This document shows positions 1 to 8,724 of a DNA stretch of 63,631 bases, one piece after another. How positions within the stretch are numbered: position 1 is the stretch's first letter; each line of letters begins with the position of its first letter. Source of the DNA: Nocardioides sp. J54 (GTDB lineage: Bacteria > Actinomycetota > Actinomycetes > Propionibacteriales > Nocardioidaceae). The translations under genes and the position numbers were made by a program. The stretch lies in contig NZ_JAER01000001.1 in assembly GCF_000519005.1 (NCBI RefSeq), forward strand, positions 219,501-283,131. The letters are read 5' to 3'. The notes below the pieces were generated by a model. That model ran no database searches. It was not told the DNA's origin and worked only from the letters and a program-made list of their open reading frames with translations.

Positions 1-371
1 GTTGGCTTGCGTAGGTCCAGCCTTGGCCTGGCGGCAAGCCTGCGTCGGTTCGCGCGAGCGTGTCGCCTGACCGGCGTCTGACTGCGCGAGCGTGTCGCCT
101 GATCCGCGTCTGATGGCGCGAGCGCCGCGGTTGGCTTGCGTAGGCCGCGCCGCCGCCTGGCGGCAAGCCTGAGTCAGGGGGCGCGAGCGTGCCGCAGGTG
201 GCTCGCGTAGGTCCAGCCGTGGCTTGGCGGCAAGCCAGAGCGGTGTCTCGTGGCTTGCCTGAGTGCTCCCTGACGGCGTACGCCGAGTGCACTGCGTGGG
301 CGCGAGCCACCCCCTCCGGAACGGATAGGGGCGACGCGGTCAGGAGGGTGGTGCCGGCCCGGGGGCGGGGG
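1..371. repeat. Intergenic repeat cluster with hairpin-forming units
   Basis: No gene is supported here. The stretch is built from two repeated pieces. A unit of about 60 bp begins at 1 and again at 130 (129 bp apart). It opens with GTTGGCTTGCGTAGG, carries GGCGGCAAGCC at the same offset and ends in GCGCGAGCG; a degraded third copy starts near 198. GGCTTGC and GCAAGCC within each unit are perfect inverted repeats of 7 bp and could form a hairpin. A 32-bp tandem repeat (52-83 and 84-115) begins with GCGCGAGCGTGTCGCCTGA. An 18-nt piece of it recurs exactly at 63543-63560. Open frames across this stretch look like artefacts of repeats in GC-rich DNA. Confidence 0.75.
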
Positions 372-590
372 TCACCAGGTGAGCTCGATCTCCAGCTCGT
401 TGTCCTCGCCGATCTCGAGCTCGACCTTCAGCTCGACCTCGTCGGGGATGCGGACGGTGACCTGCTTGCCGCCGCGGACGAACTCGACGGAGTTGTTCCG
501 GGCGAGCATGTCGGCCAGCGCGCGCAGGCGGGCGGCAGCCTCCTCGCGGCGCAGGGTACGGGTGTCGTCGATCTCGAACAGCTCACTCAT
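372..590 (-). CDS. amphi-Trp domain-containing protein
   Basis: A 72-residue acidic protein recognisable as the amphi-Trp small-protein family. The N-terminal half is helical with a RREEAAARLRALADML stretch. The C-terminal half has the family pattern VEFVRGGKQVTVRIPDEVELKVE followed by alternating acidic and hydrophobic residues, and ends in ELTW with the terminal tryptophan. Cellular role is not established for the family. There is no signal peptide, so it should be cytoplasmic. The gene lies 10 bp downstream of valS on the same strand. It has its own promoter-like TAGGGT (598-603) seven bases before the ATG, which points to a leaderless transcript; the first three bases of that hexamer are the valS stop codon. 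Confidence 0.85.
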   Translation of the reverse strand: MSELFEIDDTRTLRREEAAARLRALADMLARNNSVEFVRGGKQVTVRIPDEVELKVELEIGEDNELEIELTW

Positions 591-597
591 GGGCGAG

Positions 598-603
598 ACC
601 CTA
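598..603 (-). promoter_or_regulatory. -10 element (leaderless) of the amphi-Trp gene
   Basis: TAGGGT with 7 nt to the ATG at 590. Its TAG is also the valS stop codon. Inferred from hexamer and spacing only. Confidence 0.55.
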
Positions 604-3219
604 CTCAGCGGGCTCCTCGGCGATCTCGGCGGTCACGCTCAGCTCGGTGGCCTGCTCGTCGACGGTGAAGACCAGGTCGCCGACGATCTTGCCGGCAGCG
701 ACGAGGTCCGCGGAGGCGGCCTCGGCGTTGCGGACGGCCTGCTCGGGGCCGGTGACCTCGACCCGCGCGAGCGGGGTCTTCATGTTGACCTTGGCCTGCG
801 ACTTGGCGCCACGGATGCCGGCCAGCGCGGTGGCGACCGCGTCGATCGCGCTGCCGTCGGAGGCGGCGGCGGAGCCGAGCTCGGCGACCGTCGGCCAGGC
901 GGCGCGGTGGACCGAGCCCTCCTGCCACCACGACCAGACCTCCTCGGTCACGTAGGGCAGGAAGGGCGCGAGCAGGCGCAGCTGGACCTGCAGCGCACCG
1001 GCGAGCGTGGCCCGGGCGGAGTCGGACGCGTCACCCTGGTCGGCGTACGCACGCTCCTTGACCAGCTCGAGGTAGTCGTCGCAGAACTCCCAGAAGAACT
1101 TCTCGGTGACCTCGAGGGCGGTCGTGTAGTCGTAGGCCTCGAAGGCCTCCGTCGCCTTGTTGACCACGGTGGCGAGCCGGCCGAGCAGGGCGGTGTCGAC
1201 GGGCTGGCTGACCCGGGCCGGGCTGAACTCGGTCGCACCGACGCTGCCGAGGACGAACTTCGACGCGTTGAGGACCTTCATCGCCAGCCGGCGGCCGACC
1301 TTCATCTGCTTCTCGTCGAACGGCGAGTCGAGGCCCGGCCGCGCGATGGCGGCGCGCCAGCGGACCGCGTCGGCGCCGTACTTGTCGAGGATCTCGTCGG
1401 GGACGACGACGTTGCCCTTCGACTTCGACATCTTCTTGCGGTCCGGGTCGACGATGAAGCCGGAGATCATCGCGTGCGACCACGGCGCGACGCCGTTCTC
1501 GAAGTGGGCGCGGACGACGCGGCTGAACAGCCAGGTCCGGATGATGTCGTGGGCCTGGGTGGCCAGGTCCATCGGGAAGACCCGCGACCACAGGTCGGGG
1601 TCGGACTCCCAGCCGCCCGCGATCTGCGGGGTGAGCGAGGAGGTCGCCCAGGTGTCCATCACGTCGGGGTCGCCGATGAAGCCGCCCGGCTTGCCGCGCT
1701 GGTCCTCGGTGTAGCCGGTCGGGGCCTGGGTCGACGGGTCGACCGGCAGCTCGGCCTCGGTCGGGAGCAGCAGGCGGCCGTAGTCGGGCTCGCCCTCCTC
1801 GTCGAGGGGGTACCAGACCGGGAACGGGATGCCGAAGAAGCGCTGGCGCGAGATCAGCCAGTCGCCGTTGAGGCCGCCGACCCAGTTGTCGTAGCGGTGC
1901 TTCATGTGCGGCGGCAGCCACTGGATCTCCGCGCCGCGGGCGAGCATCTGGTCGCGGACGTCGGCGTCGCGGCCACCGTTGCGGACGTACCACTGACGGG
2001 TGGAGACGATCTCGAGAGGCTTGTCGCCCTTCTCGTAGAAGTTCGCCATCCGCTGGGTCGGCTTCGGGTCGCCGTCGAGGTCACCGGACTCCTTGAGCTT
2101 GGCGACCATCGCCTCGCGGGCGGAGTGGACGGTCTTGCCCTTGAGGTCCTCGTACGCCGCCGCGGCCTGCTCCGAGGACAGCCACTCCGGCGTCTCGCGG
2201 GAGAACCGGCCGTCGCGGCCGATGACCGTGCGGACCGGCAGCTGCAGCTCGCGCCACCACTGGACGTCGGTGAGGTCGCCGAAGGTGCAGCACATGGCGA
2301 TGCCCGCGCCCTTGTCCATCTCCGCGGCCGGGTGGGCCAGGACCGGGATCTCGACGCCGAAGACGGGCGAGGTGACGCTCTGGCCGAACAGGTCGGCGTA
2401 CCGCTCGTCGTCGGGGTGCGCGATCAGGGCGACGGCGCTGGCGATCAGCTCCGGACGGGTGGTCTCGACGTGGACCGGCGTGCCGTCGGCCTTGTGGTAG
2501 GCGACGCGGTGGTAGGCGCCGGGGTAGTCACGCGCCTCGAGCTCGGCCTGGGCGACGGCCGTCTGGAAGGTGACGTCCCACAGCGTGGGGGCCTCCTGCA
2601 GGTAGGCCTCGCCGCGCGACAGGTTGCGCAGGAACGCGCGCTGGCTGACGGTCTGGGCGTGCTCGCCGATCGTCGTGTAGGTGATCTTCCAGTCGACGCT
2701 GAGGCCGAGCGTGCGCCACAGCGCCTCGAAGACCTTCTCGTCCTCCTCGACCAGCTTCTCGCAGAGCTCGATGAAGTTCGGCCGGCTGATCGGGACCTGG
2801 CGCTTCGGGTCCGGCTTCTCGGGGGGCGTGAAGTCCGGGTCGTACGGCAGCGACGGGTCGCAACGGACGCCGAAGTAGTTCTGGACGCGGCGCTCGGTCG
2901 GCAGGCCGTTGTCGTCCCAGCCCATCGGGTAGAAGACGGACTTGCCCTGCATCCGCTGGAAGCGGGCGATCAGGTCGGTGTGCGTGTAGGAGAAGACGTG
3001 GCCGACGTGCAGGCTGCCGCTGACGGTCGGCGGCGGGGTGTCGATGGCGTAGACGTTCTCCCGCGGCTGCGTGCGGTCGAAGCCGTAGGTGTCCTCGGCC
3101 TTCCACCGCTCGGCCCACTTCTTCTCCAGCCCCTCCAGGGCCGGCTTGTCCGGTACGACGACAGCGCGGGTGTCCGTGCTGGTCGGGTCCGGGGTCTGCT
3201 GGCTCTCGAGGTCGGTCAT
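601..3219 (-). CDS. valS: Valine--tRNA ligase
   Basis: Class Ia aminoacyl-tRNA synthetase charging tRNA-Val with valine in the cytoplasm, 872 residues from the chosen start. The HIGH-type signature is HVGH at residues 71-74 (in [20 protein letters not shown]). The second ATP-site signature is KMSKSKGN in the C-terminal half, followed by the tRNA anticodon-binding helical domain. The central editing domain follows the [14 protein letters not shown] segment, a wording I associate with an alternate actinobacterial ValRS type rather than the E. coli type. A longer upstream frame exists to 3375, but it overlaps the divergent gene and is low complexity. I chose the ATG at 3219 because TAGGAT (3228-3233) lies 8 nt upstream; ATG 3225 is an alternative. 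Confidence 0.95.
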   Translation of the reverse strand: MTDLESQQTPDPTSTDTRAVVVPDKPALEGLEKKWAERWKAEDTYGFDRTQPRENVYAIDTPPPTVSGSLHVGHVFSYTHTDLIARFQRMQGKSVFYPMGWDDNGLPTERRVQNYFGVRCDPSLPYDPDFTPPEKPDPKRQVPISRPNFIELCEKLVEEDEKVFEALWRTLGLSVDWKITYTTIGEHAQTVSQRAFLRNLSRGEAYLQEAPTLWDVTFQTAVAQAELEARDYPGAYHRVAYHKADGTPVHVETTRPELIASAVALIAHPDDERYADLFGQSVTSPVFGVEIPVLAHPAAEMDKGAGIAMCCTFGDLTDVQWWRELQLPVRTVIGRDGRFSRETPEWLSSEQAAAAYEDLKGKTVHSAREAMVAKLKESGDLDGDPKPTQRMANFYEKGDKPLEIVSTRQWYVRNGGRDADVRDQMLARGAEIQWLPPHMKHRYDNWVGGLNGDWLISRQRFFGIPFPVWYPLDEEGEPDYGRLLLPTEAELPVDPSTQAPTGYTEDQRGKPGGFIGDPDVMDTWATSSLTPQIAGGWESDPDLWSRVFPMDLATQAHDIIRTWLFSRVVRAHFENGVAPWSHAMISGFIVDPDRKKMSKSKGNVVVPDEILDKYGADAVRWRAAIARPGLDSPFDEKQMKVGRRLAMKVLNASKFVLGSVGATEFSPARVSQPVDTALLGRLATVVNKATEAFEAYDYTTALEVTEKFFWEFCDDYLELVKERAYADQGDASDSARATLAGALQVQLRLLAPFLPYVTEEVWSWWQEGSVHRAAWPTVAELGSAAASDGSAIDAVATALAGIRGAKSQAKVNMKTPLARVEVTGPEQAVRNAEAASADLVAAGKIVGDLVFTVDEQATELSVTAEIAEEPAE

Positions 3220-3227
3220 GGACATGA

Positions 3228-3233
3228 ATCCTA
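3228..3233 (-). promoter_or_regulatory. -10 element of valS
   Basis: TAGGAT, 8 nt before ATG 3219. An alternative reading is an AGGA ribosome-binding site. Confidence 0.45.
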
Positions 3234-3266
3234 GTTTGCGACTGCGGAGACCCTTGAACCACGGGT

Positions 3267-3272
3267 TATCGT
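3267..3272 (+). promoter_or_regulatory. -10 element (leaderless) of the SpoIID-domain gene
   Basis: TATCGT, 6 nt before ATG 3279; divergent from the valS promoter in a 59-bp spacer. Confidence 0.55.
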
Positions 3273-3278
3273 CGGACG

Positions 3279-4430
3279 ATGCGCCTGCCCGCCCGCGCCC
3301 TCCTGGCCGCCCTCGCGACCGTCCTCCCGCTGGCGGTGGTACCGGTCGCGACGAGCTCTCCAGCCGCCGCTGCACCGACCTCCTGGTCGCTCGAGGGCTA
3401 CGGCAACGGGCACGGCCGCGGCATGTCCCAGTGGGGTGCCGAAGGGGCCGCGTCGAAGGGCCTGACCTACCGGCAGATCCTCGCCTTCTACTACCCGGGC
3501 ACGTCGGTCGGCACCGCCAAGGGCGCCGTCCGGGTGCTGCTCACCGCCGCCACCCGGCCGGGCCTGGTGATCGACCACCGCAAGGGGCTGACCGTGCGCT
3601 CGACACGCACCGGGACGTCGTACCCGCTGGAGCAGAAGGACGCCTGGCGCTGGCGGCTCTCCGGCTCGGCCGACAACTCCACGACCGTGGTGTCGGTGCG
3701 CGGCAAGGACACCGGCTGGACCGTGGTGCGCCGCATCCCCGGTGAGGCCGAGTTCATGGCGACCTCGATGAGGCTCTACCTCGGCTCGGGGGCGAAGGTC
3801 TACCGCGGCCGGTTGCGCTCGGCGGCTGTCGACGGCAAGCGCGTCGTCGTGAACGTGCTGAGCATGGACAACTACCTCAAGGGCGTCGTGCCGCTCGAGG
3901 TCTACCCGACCTGGCACCGCGCGGCCCTGCGGGCGCAGGCTGTCGCGGCCCGCACCTACGCCGCCTTCGAGCGGGACGCCGGCGGCCGCGGCCACTTCGA
4001 CGTCTACGACACCACCCAGTCGCAGGTGTACGGCGGGGTCGGGGCCGAGGTGGCGTCGACGACCGCTGCGGTCGCCGCGACCGCCGGCGAGGTCCGCACC
4101 TACGGCGGGAAGCCGGCATTCACCCAGTTCAGCTCCAGCAACGGCGGCTGGACGGTGGCCGGGACGCAGGCCTACCTGAAGGCGAAGCAGGACACCTACG
4201 ACCCGCTGCGCCCGTGGACCGACACGGTCACCGCTGCCGAGGTGCAGCGGGCCTGGCCCGCGGTCGGCACGGTCACGGGTCTCGCGGTCACCGAGCGCGA
4301 CGGCAACGGCCGCTACGGCGGGCGCGCGCTGAGCGTGCGGATCACCGGCACGAAGAAGACGCTGACGGTCGACGGCTCCGACTTCCGCTCGCGGATGGGG
4401 CTGTTCTCCACCCTGTTCCGGTTCGTGTAA
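3279..4430 (+). CDS. Secreted SpoIID/LytB domain-containing protein
   Basis: A 383-residue exported protein. Residues 1-32 form a signal peptide (charged start, hydrophobic core, ending SSPAAAA). [16 protein letters not shown] segment follows; it is typical of the SpoIID/LytB family, in which it precedes the main domain. The SpoIID domain lies around residues 185-350 and has [17 protein letters not shown] and [13 protein letters not shown] with the conserved acidic residue in PLEV. In Bacillus SpoIID is a lytic transglycosylase. Actinobacterial homologues are secreted and presumed to act on peptidoglycan, which is inference here. The gene is divergent from valS and appears to be transcribed as a leaderless mRNA. 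Confidence 0.9.
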   Translation: MRLPARALLAALATVLPLAVVPVATSSPAAAAPTSWSLEGYGNGHGRGMSQWGAEGAASKGLTYRQILAFYYPGTSVGTAKGAVRVLLTAATRPGLVIDHRKGLTVRSTRTGTSYPLEQKDAWRWRLSGSADNSTTVVSVRGKDTGWTVVRRIPGEAEFMATSMRLYLGSGAKVYRGRLRSAAVDGKRVVVNVLSMDNYLKGVVPLEVYPTWHRAALRAQAVAARTYAAFERDAGGRGHFDVYDTTQSQVYGGVGAEVASTTAAVAATAGEVRTYGGKPAFTQFSSSNGGWTVAGTQAYLKAKQDTYDPLRPWTDTVTAAEVQRAWPAVGTVTGLAVTERDGNGRYGGRALSVRITGTKKTLTVDGSDFRSRMGLFSTLFRFV

Positions 4431-4460
4431 CGACCGGGGCCGCTCGCGACAGGTAGGGGT

Positions 4461-5648
4461 GTGCGTACCTCGCCCCTCGTCGTACCGGTCCTGCTGGCCG
4501 GGCTCCCGCTCGCCCTCTCCGGCGTCGTCGGCATCGCCGCGCCGGCATCGGCGCTCCCGCCGACCTGCCACGGCCTCACCGCGACCATCGTCGGCACCGA
4601 CGGCGACGACGACCTCGACGGCACGCCGCTCGCCGACGTCGTCTGGCTCGGCCCGGGTGACGACGTCTTCCGTGGCGGCGCGGGCGACGACGTGGTGTGC
4701 GGCGGCGGCGGTCGCGACACGCTGTCCGGCGGCTACGGCAACGACCTGCTCGACGGCCAGGGCGGCGCCGACCGGATCCCCGGCGGGCCCGGCAACGACC
4801 GCCTGCTCGGTGGCGGCGGCGCCGACGCCCTGAACGGTGGCGCCGGGGACGACGTCATCGACGGTGGGGCCGGCGACGACCTGCTGACCTACCTGACCTC
4901 GCTGCACCCGGTCACCGTCGACGGGGCGGCCGGGACGGTCGACGGAGACGGCCACGACACCTACACCCGCGTGGAGACCGTGCAGGGCACGGCGGACGCC
5001 GACACGATGGTCGGCGGACCCGGGCGCGACCGCTTCGTCGGCGTCGCGGGCGCGGACACGATCATCGGCAACGGCGGTGACGACGTCCTCGTCGCCGGAG
5101 GCGGCACGACGACCGGTGGCGCCGGCGACGACCTGCTGATCGTGCAGCGGGGGACCGCCCGGGGTGGTCCCGGGCGCGACGTGCTCCAGCTCTCGCGTGG
5201 TGCCCGCGGCCACGGCGGCGCGGACGACGACGAGATCCGGCTCCGGGACGGCCGGTCGGTCGCGTGGGGTGTCGGTGGCGACGACACCTTCGTCGTGCGG
5301 TCCGTCCACGCCCGGCCCACCGTCGACGGTGGCGCCGGTGACGACGCGATCAGCTTCCAGGGCTTCGCCCGCGGCGTGAGCGTCGACCTCGCGCGCGGGA
5401 AGGCCCGCTGGGGCAAGCGCGGCGTCGCGGCGCTGCGGTCGGTCAGCATCGCCCTCGGCTCCGCGCACCGCGACGTGCTGGCGGGTTCGGGGCGCAACGA
5501 GTACCTCTCCGGCGGTCCCGGCGCCGACCGCCTCCTCGGTCTGGGCGGCACCGACATCCTCGAGGGCGGCCGGGGCCGCGATGTCGCCTACGGCGGTGGC
5601 GGCGCCGACATCTGCTCGGCCGAGGTCCGGCGCGGCTGCGAGGTCTGA
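4461..5648 (+). CDS. Secreted calcium-binding (RTX-type repeat) protein
   Basis: A 395-residue protein with an N-terminal signal peptide (residues 1-32, ending PASA). The rest is mostly glycine/aspartate nonapeptides of the haemolysin type (GGxGxDxL), for example GGAGDDVVCGGGGRDTLSGG and GGPGNDRLLGGGGADAL. In RTX proteins such repeats fold into a calcium-binding parallel beta-roll after export. Two blocks of repeats (about 55-130 and 175-260) are separated by a less repetitive segment, and a third short block ends the protein. No enzymatic domain is visible, so a structural or adhesive surface role is plausible but unproven. GTG start is preceded by AGGTAGGGG. The 3' end overlaps benE on the other strand by 61 bp. 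Confidence 0.85.
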   Translation: MRTSPLVVPVLLAGLPLALSGVVGIAAPASALPPTCHGLTATIVGTDGDDDLDGTPLADVVWLGPGDDVFRGGAGDDVVCGGGGRDTLSGGYGNDLLDGQGGADRIPGGPGNDRLLGGGGADALNGGAGDDVIDGGAGDDLLTYLTSLHPVTVDGAAGTVDGDGHDTYTRVETVQGTADADTMVGGPGRDRFVGVAGADTIIGNGGDDVLVAGGGTTTGGAGDDLLIVQRGTARGGPGRDVLQLSRGARGHGGADDDEIRLRDGRSVAWGVGGDDTFVVRSVHARPTVDGGAGDDAISFQGFARGVSVDLARGKARWGKRGVAALRSVSIALGSAHRDVLAGSGRNEYLSGGPGADRLLGLGGTDILEGGRGRDVAYGGGGADICSAEVRRGCEV

Positions 5649-6805
5649 GCCTCCGTGTCCGGTCGACGCAGCACTGCCCGGCAGCCCAGGCCGACGACCA
5701 GCGCCCAGAACGCGGCGCCGATGCCCAGCACGGTGACCCCGGACGCGGCCACCACGAGCGTCGCGGCGGCGGCCTCCCTCTCGAGCGGGTCGGCCAGCGC
5801 CTCCGCGAGCGCCCCACCCAGCGTGCCGAGCAGGGCCAGGCCAGCCGCGGCCTGCATCAACCCGTCCTCCGCGGCCGCGACCATCGCGGCCAGGGCGCTG
5901 CTGGCGACCGCCAGGACGAGGTAGGTCACCGACGCGCTGACCGCGGCGACCCAGCGGCGGCTGCGGTCGGGTCCGGCCGCCGGACCGGCCGCGAGGGCGG
6001 CGCTGATCGCCGCGAGGTTGATCGCGTGGCCACCGGTCGGCGCGCCCACCACCGTGCCGATGCCGGTGACCGCCAGCGTCTCCCGCCACGGCACGCGGTA
6101 GCCGAAGGTCCCCATGACGGCCACACCGGGCACGTTCTGCGAGGCCATCGTGACGACGTACAGCGGGACGGCGACGCCGACCAGGGCCGGCACCGACCAG
6201 TGCGGCGTCGTCCAGGCCAGCGTCGGGGCGAGGGCAGCGGCGTCGACGTGGGCTGTCGCCAGCACGATCCCGAGCGCGACGGCCAGGGACGCGGGCACCG
6301 CCCACCGCGGTGCGAGGCGCAGCAGCACCAGCCAGGTCAGGACGACCGGCGCGACCGCCTCCGGGGCGTCGACGAGGGCGGTGACCGGCGCGATGCACAG
6401 GGGGAGCAGGACGCCCGCCAGCATCGCCCGGGCCAGGCTCGGCGGGATCGCCGCGACCAGGTCGCCGAGCCGTGGCACCAGCGCGGTGAGCACGATGAGC
6501 ACACCGGTGGCGACGAACGCCCCGACCGCCGCCGGCCAGCCGCCGGTGACGCCCGTGGCGGACGCGAGCAGGGCGGCGCCCGGCGTCGACCAGGCCAGCA
6601 CGACCGGGGTGCGGTGGCGCACCGAGAGCCACAGCATCCCGGCGGCCTGGGTGACCAGCAGCGTGAGCAGGCCGGACGCGGCCTGGTCGGGGGAGGCGCC
6701 GACCGCGGTCAGCCCGGCGAGGACGACCACGAAGGAGCTGCTGAAGCCCACGACCGCCGTGACCACGCCGGCCAGCACCGGCCCGTGGGTAGTCTCCTCG
6801 GACAC
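5588..6805 (-). CDS. benE: Benzoate/H+ symporter BenE family transporter
   Basis: A 405-residue inner-membrane protein with about 11-12 hydrophobic segments filling residues 8-375. The order and wording match BenE: a glycine-rich start (VVTAVVGFSSSFVVVLAGL), the TPVVLAWSTPGAALL segment and GAPTGGHAINLAAISAAL. BenE family members import benzoate-like aromatic acids with protons; substrate here is inferred from the family. A strong GAGGAGG ribosome-binding site precedes the GTG start. It is divergent from an XRE-cupin regulator, a common regulator/transporter pairing. The polar C-terminal tail (about residues 380-405) overlaps the end of the convergent RTX gene. Confidence 0.9.
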   Translation of the reverse strand: MSEETTHGPVLAGVVTAVVGFSSSFVVVLAGLTAVGASPDQAASGLLTLLVTQAAGMLWLSVRHRTPVVLAWSTPGAALLASATGVTGGWPAAVGAFVATGVLIVLTALVPRLGDLVAAIPPSLARAMLAGVLLPLCIAPVTALVDAPEAVAPVVLTWLVLLRLAPRWAVPASLAVALGIVLATAHVDAAALAPTLAWTTPHWSVPALVGVAVPLYVVTMASQNVPGVAVMGTFGYRVPWRETLAVTGIGTVVGAPTGGHAINLAAISAALAAGPAAGPDRSRRWVAAVSASVTYLVLAVASSALAAMVAAAEDGLMQAAAGLALLGTLGGALAEALADPLEREAAAATLVVAASGVTVLGIGAAFWALVVGLGCRAVLRRPDTEAQTSQPRRTSAEQMSAPPPP

Positions 6806-6847
6806 GCCGCCTCCTCGTCCGCCCTGCCGGCGGTCACCCGCGCGGCG

Positions 6848-6861
6848 TTCTGTATACGGAA
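6848..6861. promoter_or_regulatory. Candidate operator between benE and the XRE-cupin gene
   Basis: TTCTGTATACGGAA is a near-perfect 14-bp palindrome centred on GTATAC (12 of 14 positions symmetric). It lies in the 77-bp divergent spacer and is AT-rich against a GC-rich background. It is the natural target for the adjacent XRE regulator; binding is inferred. Confidence 0.6.
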
Positions 6862-6882
6862 CACTCTACGAGGGCGGCGGCG

Positions 6883-7413
6883 ATGGCGCGAGCGGATTCA
6901 CCCGGGGCGGGCGTGGGCGCCCGGATCCGGGCGCTGCGCGAGGCGCGCGGCCTGTCCCTGTCCGGCCTCGCCGCGGAGGCCGGCATCGGCAAGGGCTCGC
7001 TCTCGGAGCTGGAGACGGGGCGGCGCAACCCCACGCTCGACACGCTCTACGCGGTGGCCCGCCCGCTCGGCGTCCCCCTCGCCGCGCTGCTCGACGACCA
7101 CGACGGCGCGGTCGTGTCGGGGGAGGGCATCGTCGCGACGCGCGTCCGCGTGGTCCGCGAGCCCGGCCGCACCACCGAGGTCTACCTGCTGCGCCTGGCC
7201 CCCGGCGCCGAGCGCCGCTCGCCCGCCCACGTGAGCGGCGTGGAGGAGCAGCTCGTCGTGCTCTCCGGGACCGGCGAGGTGGAGTACGACGACCGCCGCC
7301 TCCCGTTCGGGTCCGGCGACCACGTCCGCTTCCCCGCCGACCGCCCCCACGCTTACCGCGCCGCCCCCGACTCCGGCGTCGAGGCCGTCAACGTCATCGT
7401 CACCCCCGCCTGA
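6883..7413 (+). CDS. XRE family transcriptional regulator with C-terminal cupin
   Basis: A 176-residue two-domain regulator. Residues 10-68 are an XRE helix-turn-helix: IRALREARGLSLSGLAAEAGIGKGS, then LSELETGRRNPTLDTLYAVARPLGV. Residues 100-172 are a cupin_2 fold with GVEEQLVVLSGTGEVEY and FPADRPHAYRA, a small-molecule sensing domain. Such proteins usually repress or activate an adjacent transporter or catabolic gene. Here the divergent neighbour is benE, so control of aromatic acid uptake is the likely job, probably through the palindrome at 6848-6861. The ligand is unknown. Confidence 0.9.
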   Translation: MARADSPGAGVGARIRALREARGLSLSGLAAEAGIGKGSLSELETGRRNPTLDTLYAVARPLGVPLAALLDDHDGAVVSGEGIVATRVRVVREPGRTTEVYLLRLAPGAERRSPAHVSGVEEQLVVLSGTGEVEYDDRRLPFGSGDHVRFPADRPHAYRAAPDSGVEAVNVIVTPA

Positions 7414-7449
7414 CCCGCCCCCTCGCCACGACGAGGTGCGTGTTGTGGC

Positions 7450-7537
7450 GCCGCGAGGTGTGAGGAATGGTGCCGCGAGGTGTGAGGGATGGTGCCGCGA
7501 GGTGTGAGGAATGGCGGCGCGAGGTGTGAGGGATGGC
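7450..7537 (+). repeat. 22-bp tandem array, locus 1 left arm (4 units)
   Basis: Four consecutive 22-bp units start at 7450, 7472, 7494 and 7516. Each contains GCGAGGTGTGAGG followed by A or G, then ATGG. The variable base alternates A, G, A, G, giving a 44-bp higher-order period. The GARGTG core points along the + strand, that is, in the sense of the upstream gene. Confidence 0.9.
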
Positions 7538-7567
7538 GGCGCCCGCGACGTCGGCGCGCGGCGTCGT

Positions 7568-7699
7568 ACCGCCACGACCGACACCTCGGACCGCCACGAC
7601 CGACACTTCGCGCCACCACAAGGCGCACCTCGCGCAGCCAGAACACGCACTTCGCGGCGCGAACCGTCACACTTCCCGGGGCGAAGTGTCACACCTCGC
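7568..7699 (-). repeat. 22-bp tandem array, locus 1 right arm (6 units, inverted)
   Basis: Six consecutive 22-bp units start at 7568, 7590, 7612, 7634, 7656 and 7678. Read on the - strand five of the six carry GCGARGTG or a one-base variant of it, and the unit from 7656 has GGGAAGTG; the first two add TCGGTCGTGGCG, matching the left arm at GCGARGTGT and TGG. The period is exact through all six units although the sequence has diverged. A transcript from either strand could fold the two arms together around a 30-nt centre. Confidence 0.85.
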
Positions 7700-7738
7700 G
7701 GGGCGGAGGGGCGTGCGTCGTGGTGGGGGAGCGGTGGG

Positions 7739-8023
7739 TCAGAAGGGTGGGGTGCCGGTGCCGGTGAGGCGGTAGCGGCCCCAGATGTCCTTGTCGGAGA
7801 GGCGGGCGGTGGCGTGGCCGTGCGGGGTGCGCAGGACGACCTCGGTGCCGCTGCGGGCGTCGTCGACGGGGGTGCCGGGGGTGAGGCGGCCGTACCAGTG
7901 GAAGCGGCCGTCGAGGGGCTGGAAGGAGCCGCGCAGGGTGACGGTGACGTCGTGGGCGGCGCCGTCGAGGTCGACGGTCGCGGGGCCGTCGTAGGCCTCG
8001 CGGGGCTCGTGGACGAGGGTCAC
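7739..8023 (-). CDS. DUF4873 domain-containing protein
   Basis: A 94-residue protein with the DUF4873 pattern: YDGPATVDLDG near the N terminus, GSFQPLDGRFHWYGRL in the middle and KDIWGRYRLTGTGTPPF at the end. The GTG start overlaps the stop codon of the TetR gene by four bases (GTGA), so translation is coupled; a longer upstream frame is a shadow. The family function is unknown. It occurs beside monooxygenases and AurF-type oxygenases, which fits this location in a TetR/diiron-oxygenase module, so a role alongside the oxidation chemistry is likely. Confidence 0.85.
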   Translation of the reverse strand: MTLVHEPREAYDGPATVDLDGAAHDVTVTLRGSFQPLDGRFHWYGRLTPGTPVDDARSGTEVVLRTPHGHATARLSDKDIWGRYRLTGTGTPPF

Positions 8024-8724
8024 TGCTCGGCCTCGCGGCGCAGCGGGCGGACGTTGTCGTCCCCGCCCGGGTCGAGGGCGGAGAGGTCGACGCCGTGCTC
8101 GGCGGCCGCGCCGGAGAGGGCGTGCCAGATGAACTCGCCGAGGTACGACGCCGCAGCGGCCCGCGACATCGTGCGCCGCTCGAGCCACCACTGGCCCACC
8201 GAGCTGCCCAGGCCGACGATCGCGTGCGCCCACGGCTCGGCCGCGCCGGCGTCGCCGCCGAGCACCCGCAGCGCGTCGCCGAGCAGGCGGGTGAGCTTCG
8301 CGGCGATCTGGTCCTTGCCCGGCGCGAGCGGGTCGCCGCCCGCGTGCTGGCGGGTGAGCAGCAGGAACGCCTGCGGGTGCTCGGCGATGGTGTCGAGGTA
8401 GGCCTGGACACCCGCCGTGACCCGGTCGCGGGCGGGGGCGGGCACCAGCACCGACGCCATGACCCGCTCCAGCACGAGGTCGGTGCCCCAGGCGCCGACC
8501 GCGGCGTGCAGCTCGGACTTGTCAGTGAAGTAGCGGTAGAGGACCGGCTTGGAGACGCCGGCCTCGGCGGCGATGTCGGCGACCGACGCGTCCGGGCCGA
8601 GCCGGTCGATCGCGCGGATCGCGGCCTGCACGAAGTCGGCACGGCGGCCGGCGCGGTGCTCGTCCCAGCGGGTGGTGCGTCCGTCGCTCTTGACGTGGGG
8701 GGGGGCATGCGAACGACGATACAC
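8020..8724 (-). CDS. TetR/AcrR family transcriptional regulator
   Basis: A 234-residue repressor-type protein. Residues 26-75 are the TetR helix-turn-helix: RRADFVQAAIRAIDRLG, DASVADIAAEAGVSKPVLYRYF and TDKSELHAAV. The remainder is the helical ligand-binding domain. The only plausible in-frame start is GTG 8724, immediately next to the inverted repeat at 8725-8739 and without a ribosome-binding site, so the mRNA may be leaderless and directly blocked by its own product. It is divergent from the AurF-type oxygenase and coupled to the DUF4873 gene. Autorepression and control of the oxygenase are inferred. Confidence 0.9.
   Translation of the reverse strand: MYRRSHAPPHVKSDGRTTRWDEHRAGRRADFVQAAIRAIDRLGPDASVADIAAEAGVSKPVLYRYFTDKSELHAAVGAWGTDLVLERVMASVLVPAPARDRVTAGVQAYLDTIAEHPQAFLLLTRQHAGGDPLAPGKDQIAAKLTRLLGDALRVLGGDAGAAEPWAHAIVGLGSSVGQWWLERRTMSRAAAASYLGEFIWHALSGAAAEHGVDLSALDPGGDDNVRPLRREAEQ

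Larger units (their letters stand above)
7414..7738. other. Intergenic region filled by 22-bp tandem arrays
   Basis: This 325-bp gap between the convergent XRE-cupin and DUF4873 genes holds no supportable gene. Nearly all of it is two oppositely oriented arrays with a 22-bp period, listed separately. Confidence 0.8.

Noticed and set aside
189..668. Open frame across the left-edge repeats
   Set aside because: It spans repeat units and the antisense of the amphi-Trp gene; no coding signature.
379..3234. Long plus-strand frame opposite valS
   Set aside because: Arg/Val/Asp-rich shadow of valS typical of high-GC antisense; no domain and no start signal.
3231..6632. A 1100-residue minus-strand frame
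   Set aside because: Shadow of the SpoIID, RTX and benE genes; Arg/Gly/Asp-rich with no recognisable domain.
7489..7775. Open frames inside the 22-bp arrays at locus 1
   Set aside because: Several frames are open because the DNA is GC-rich and repetitive; they have no ribosome-binding site and no protein-like composition.
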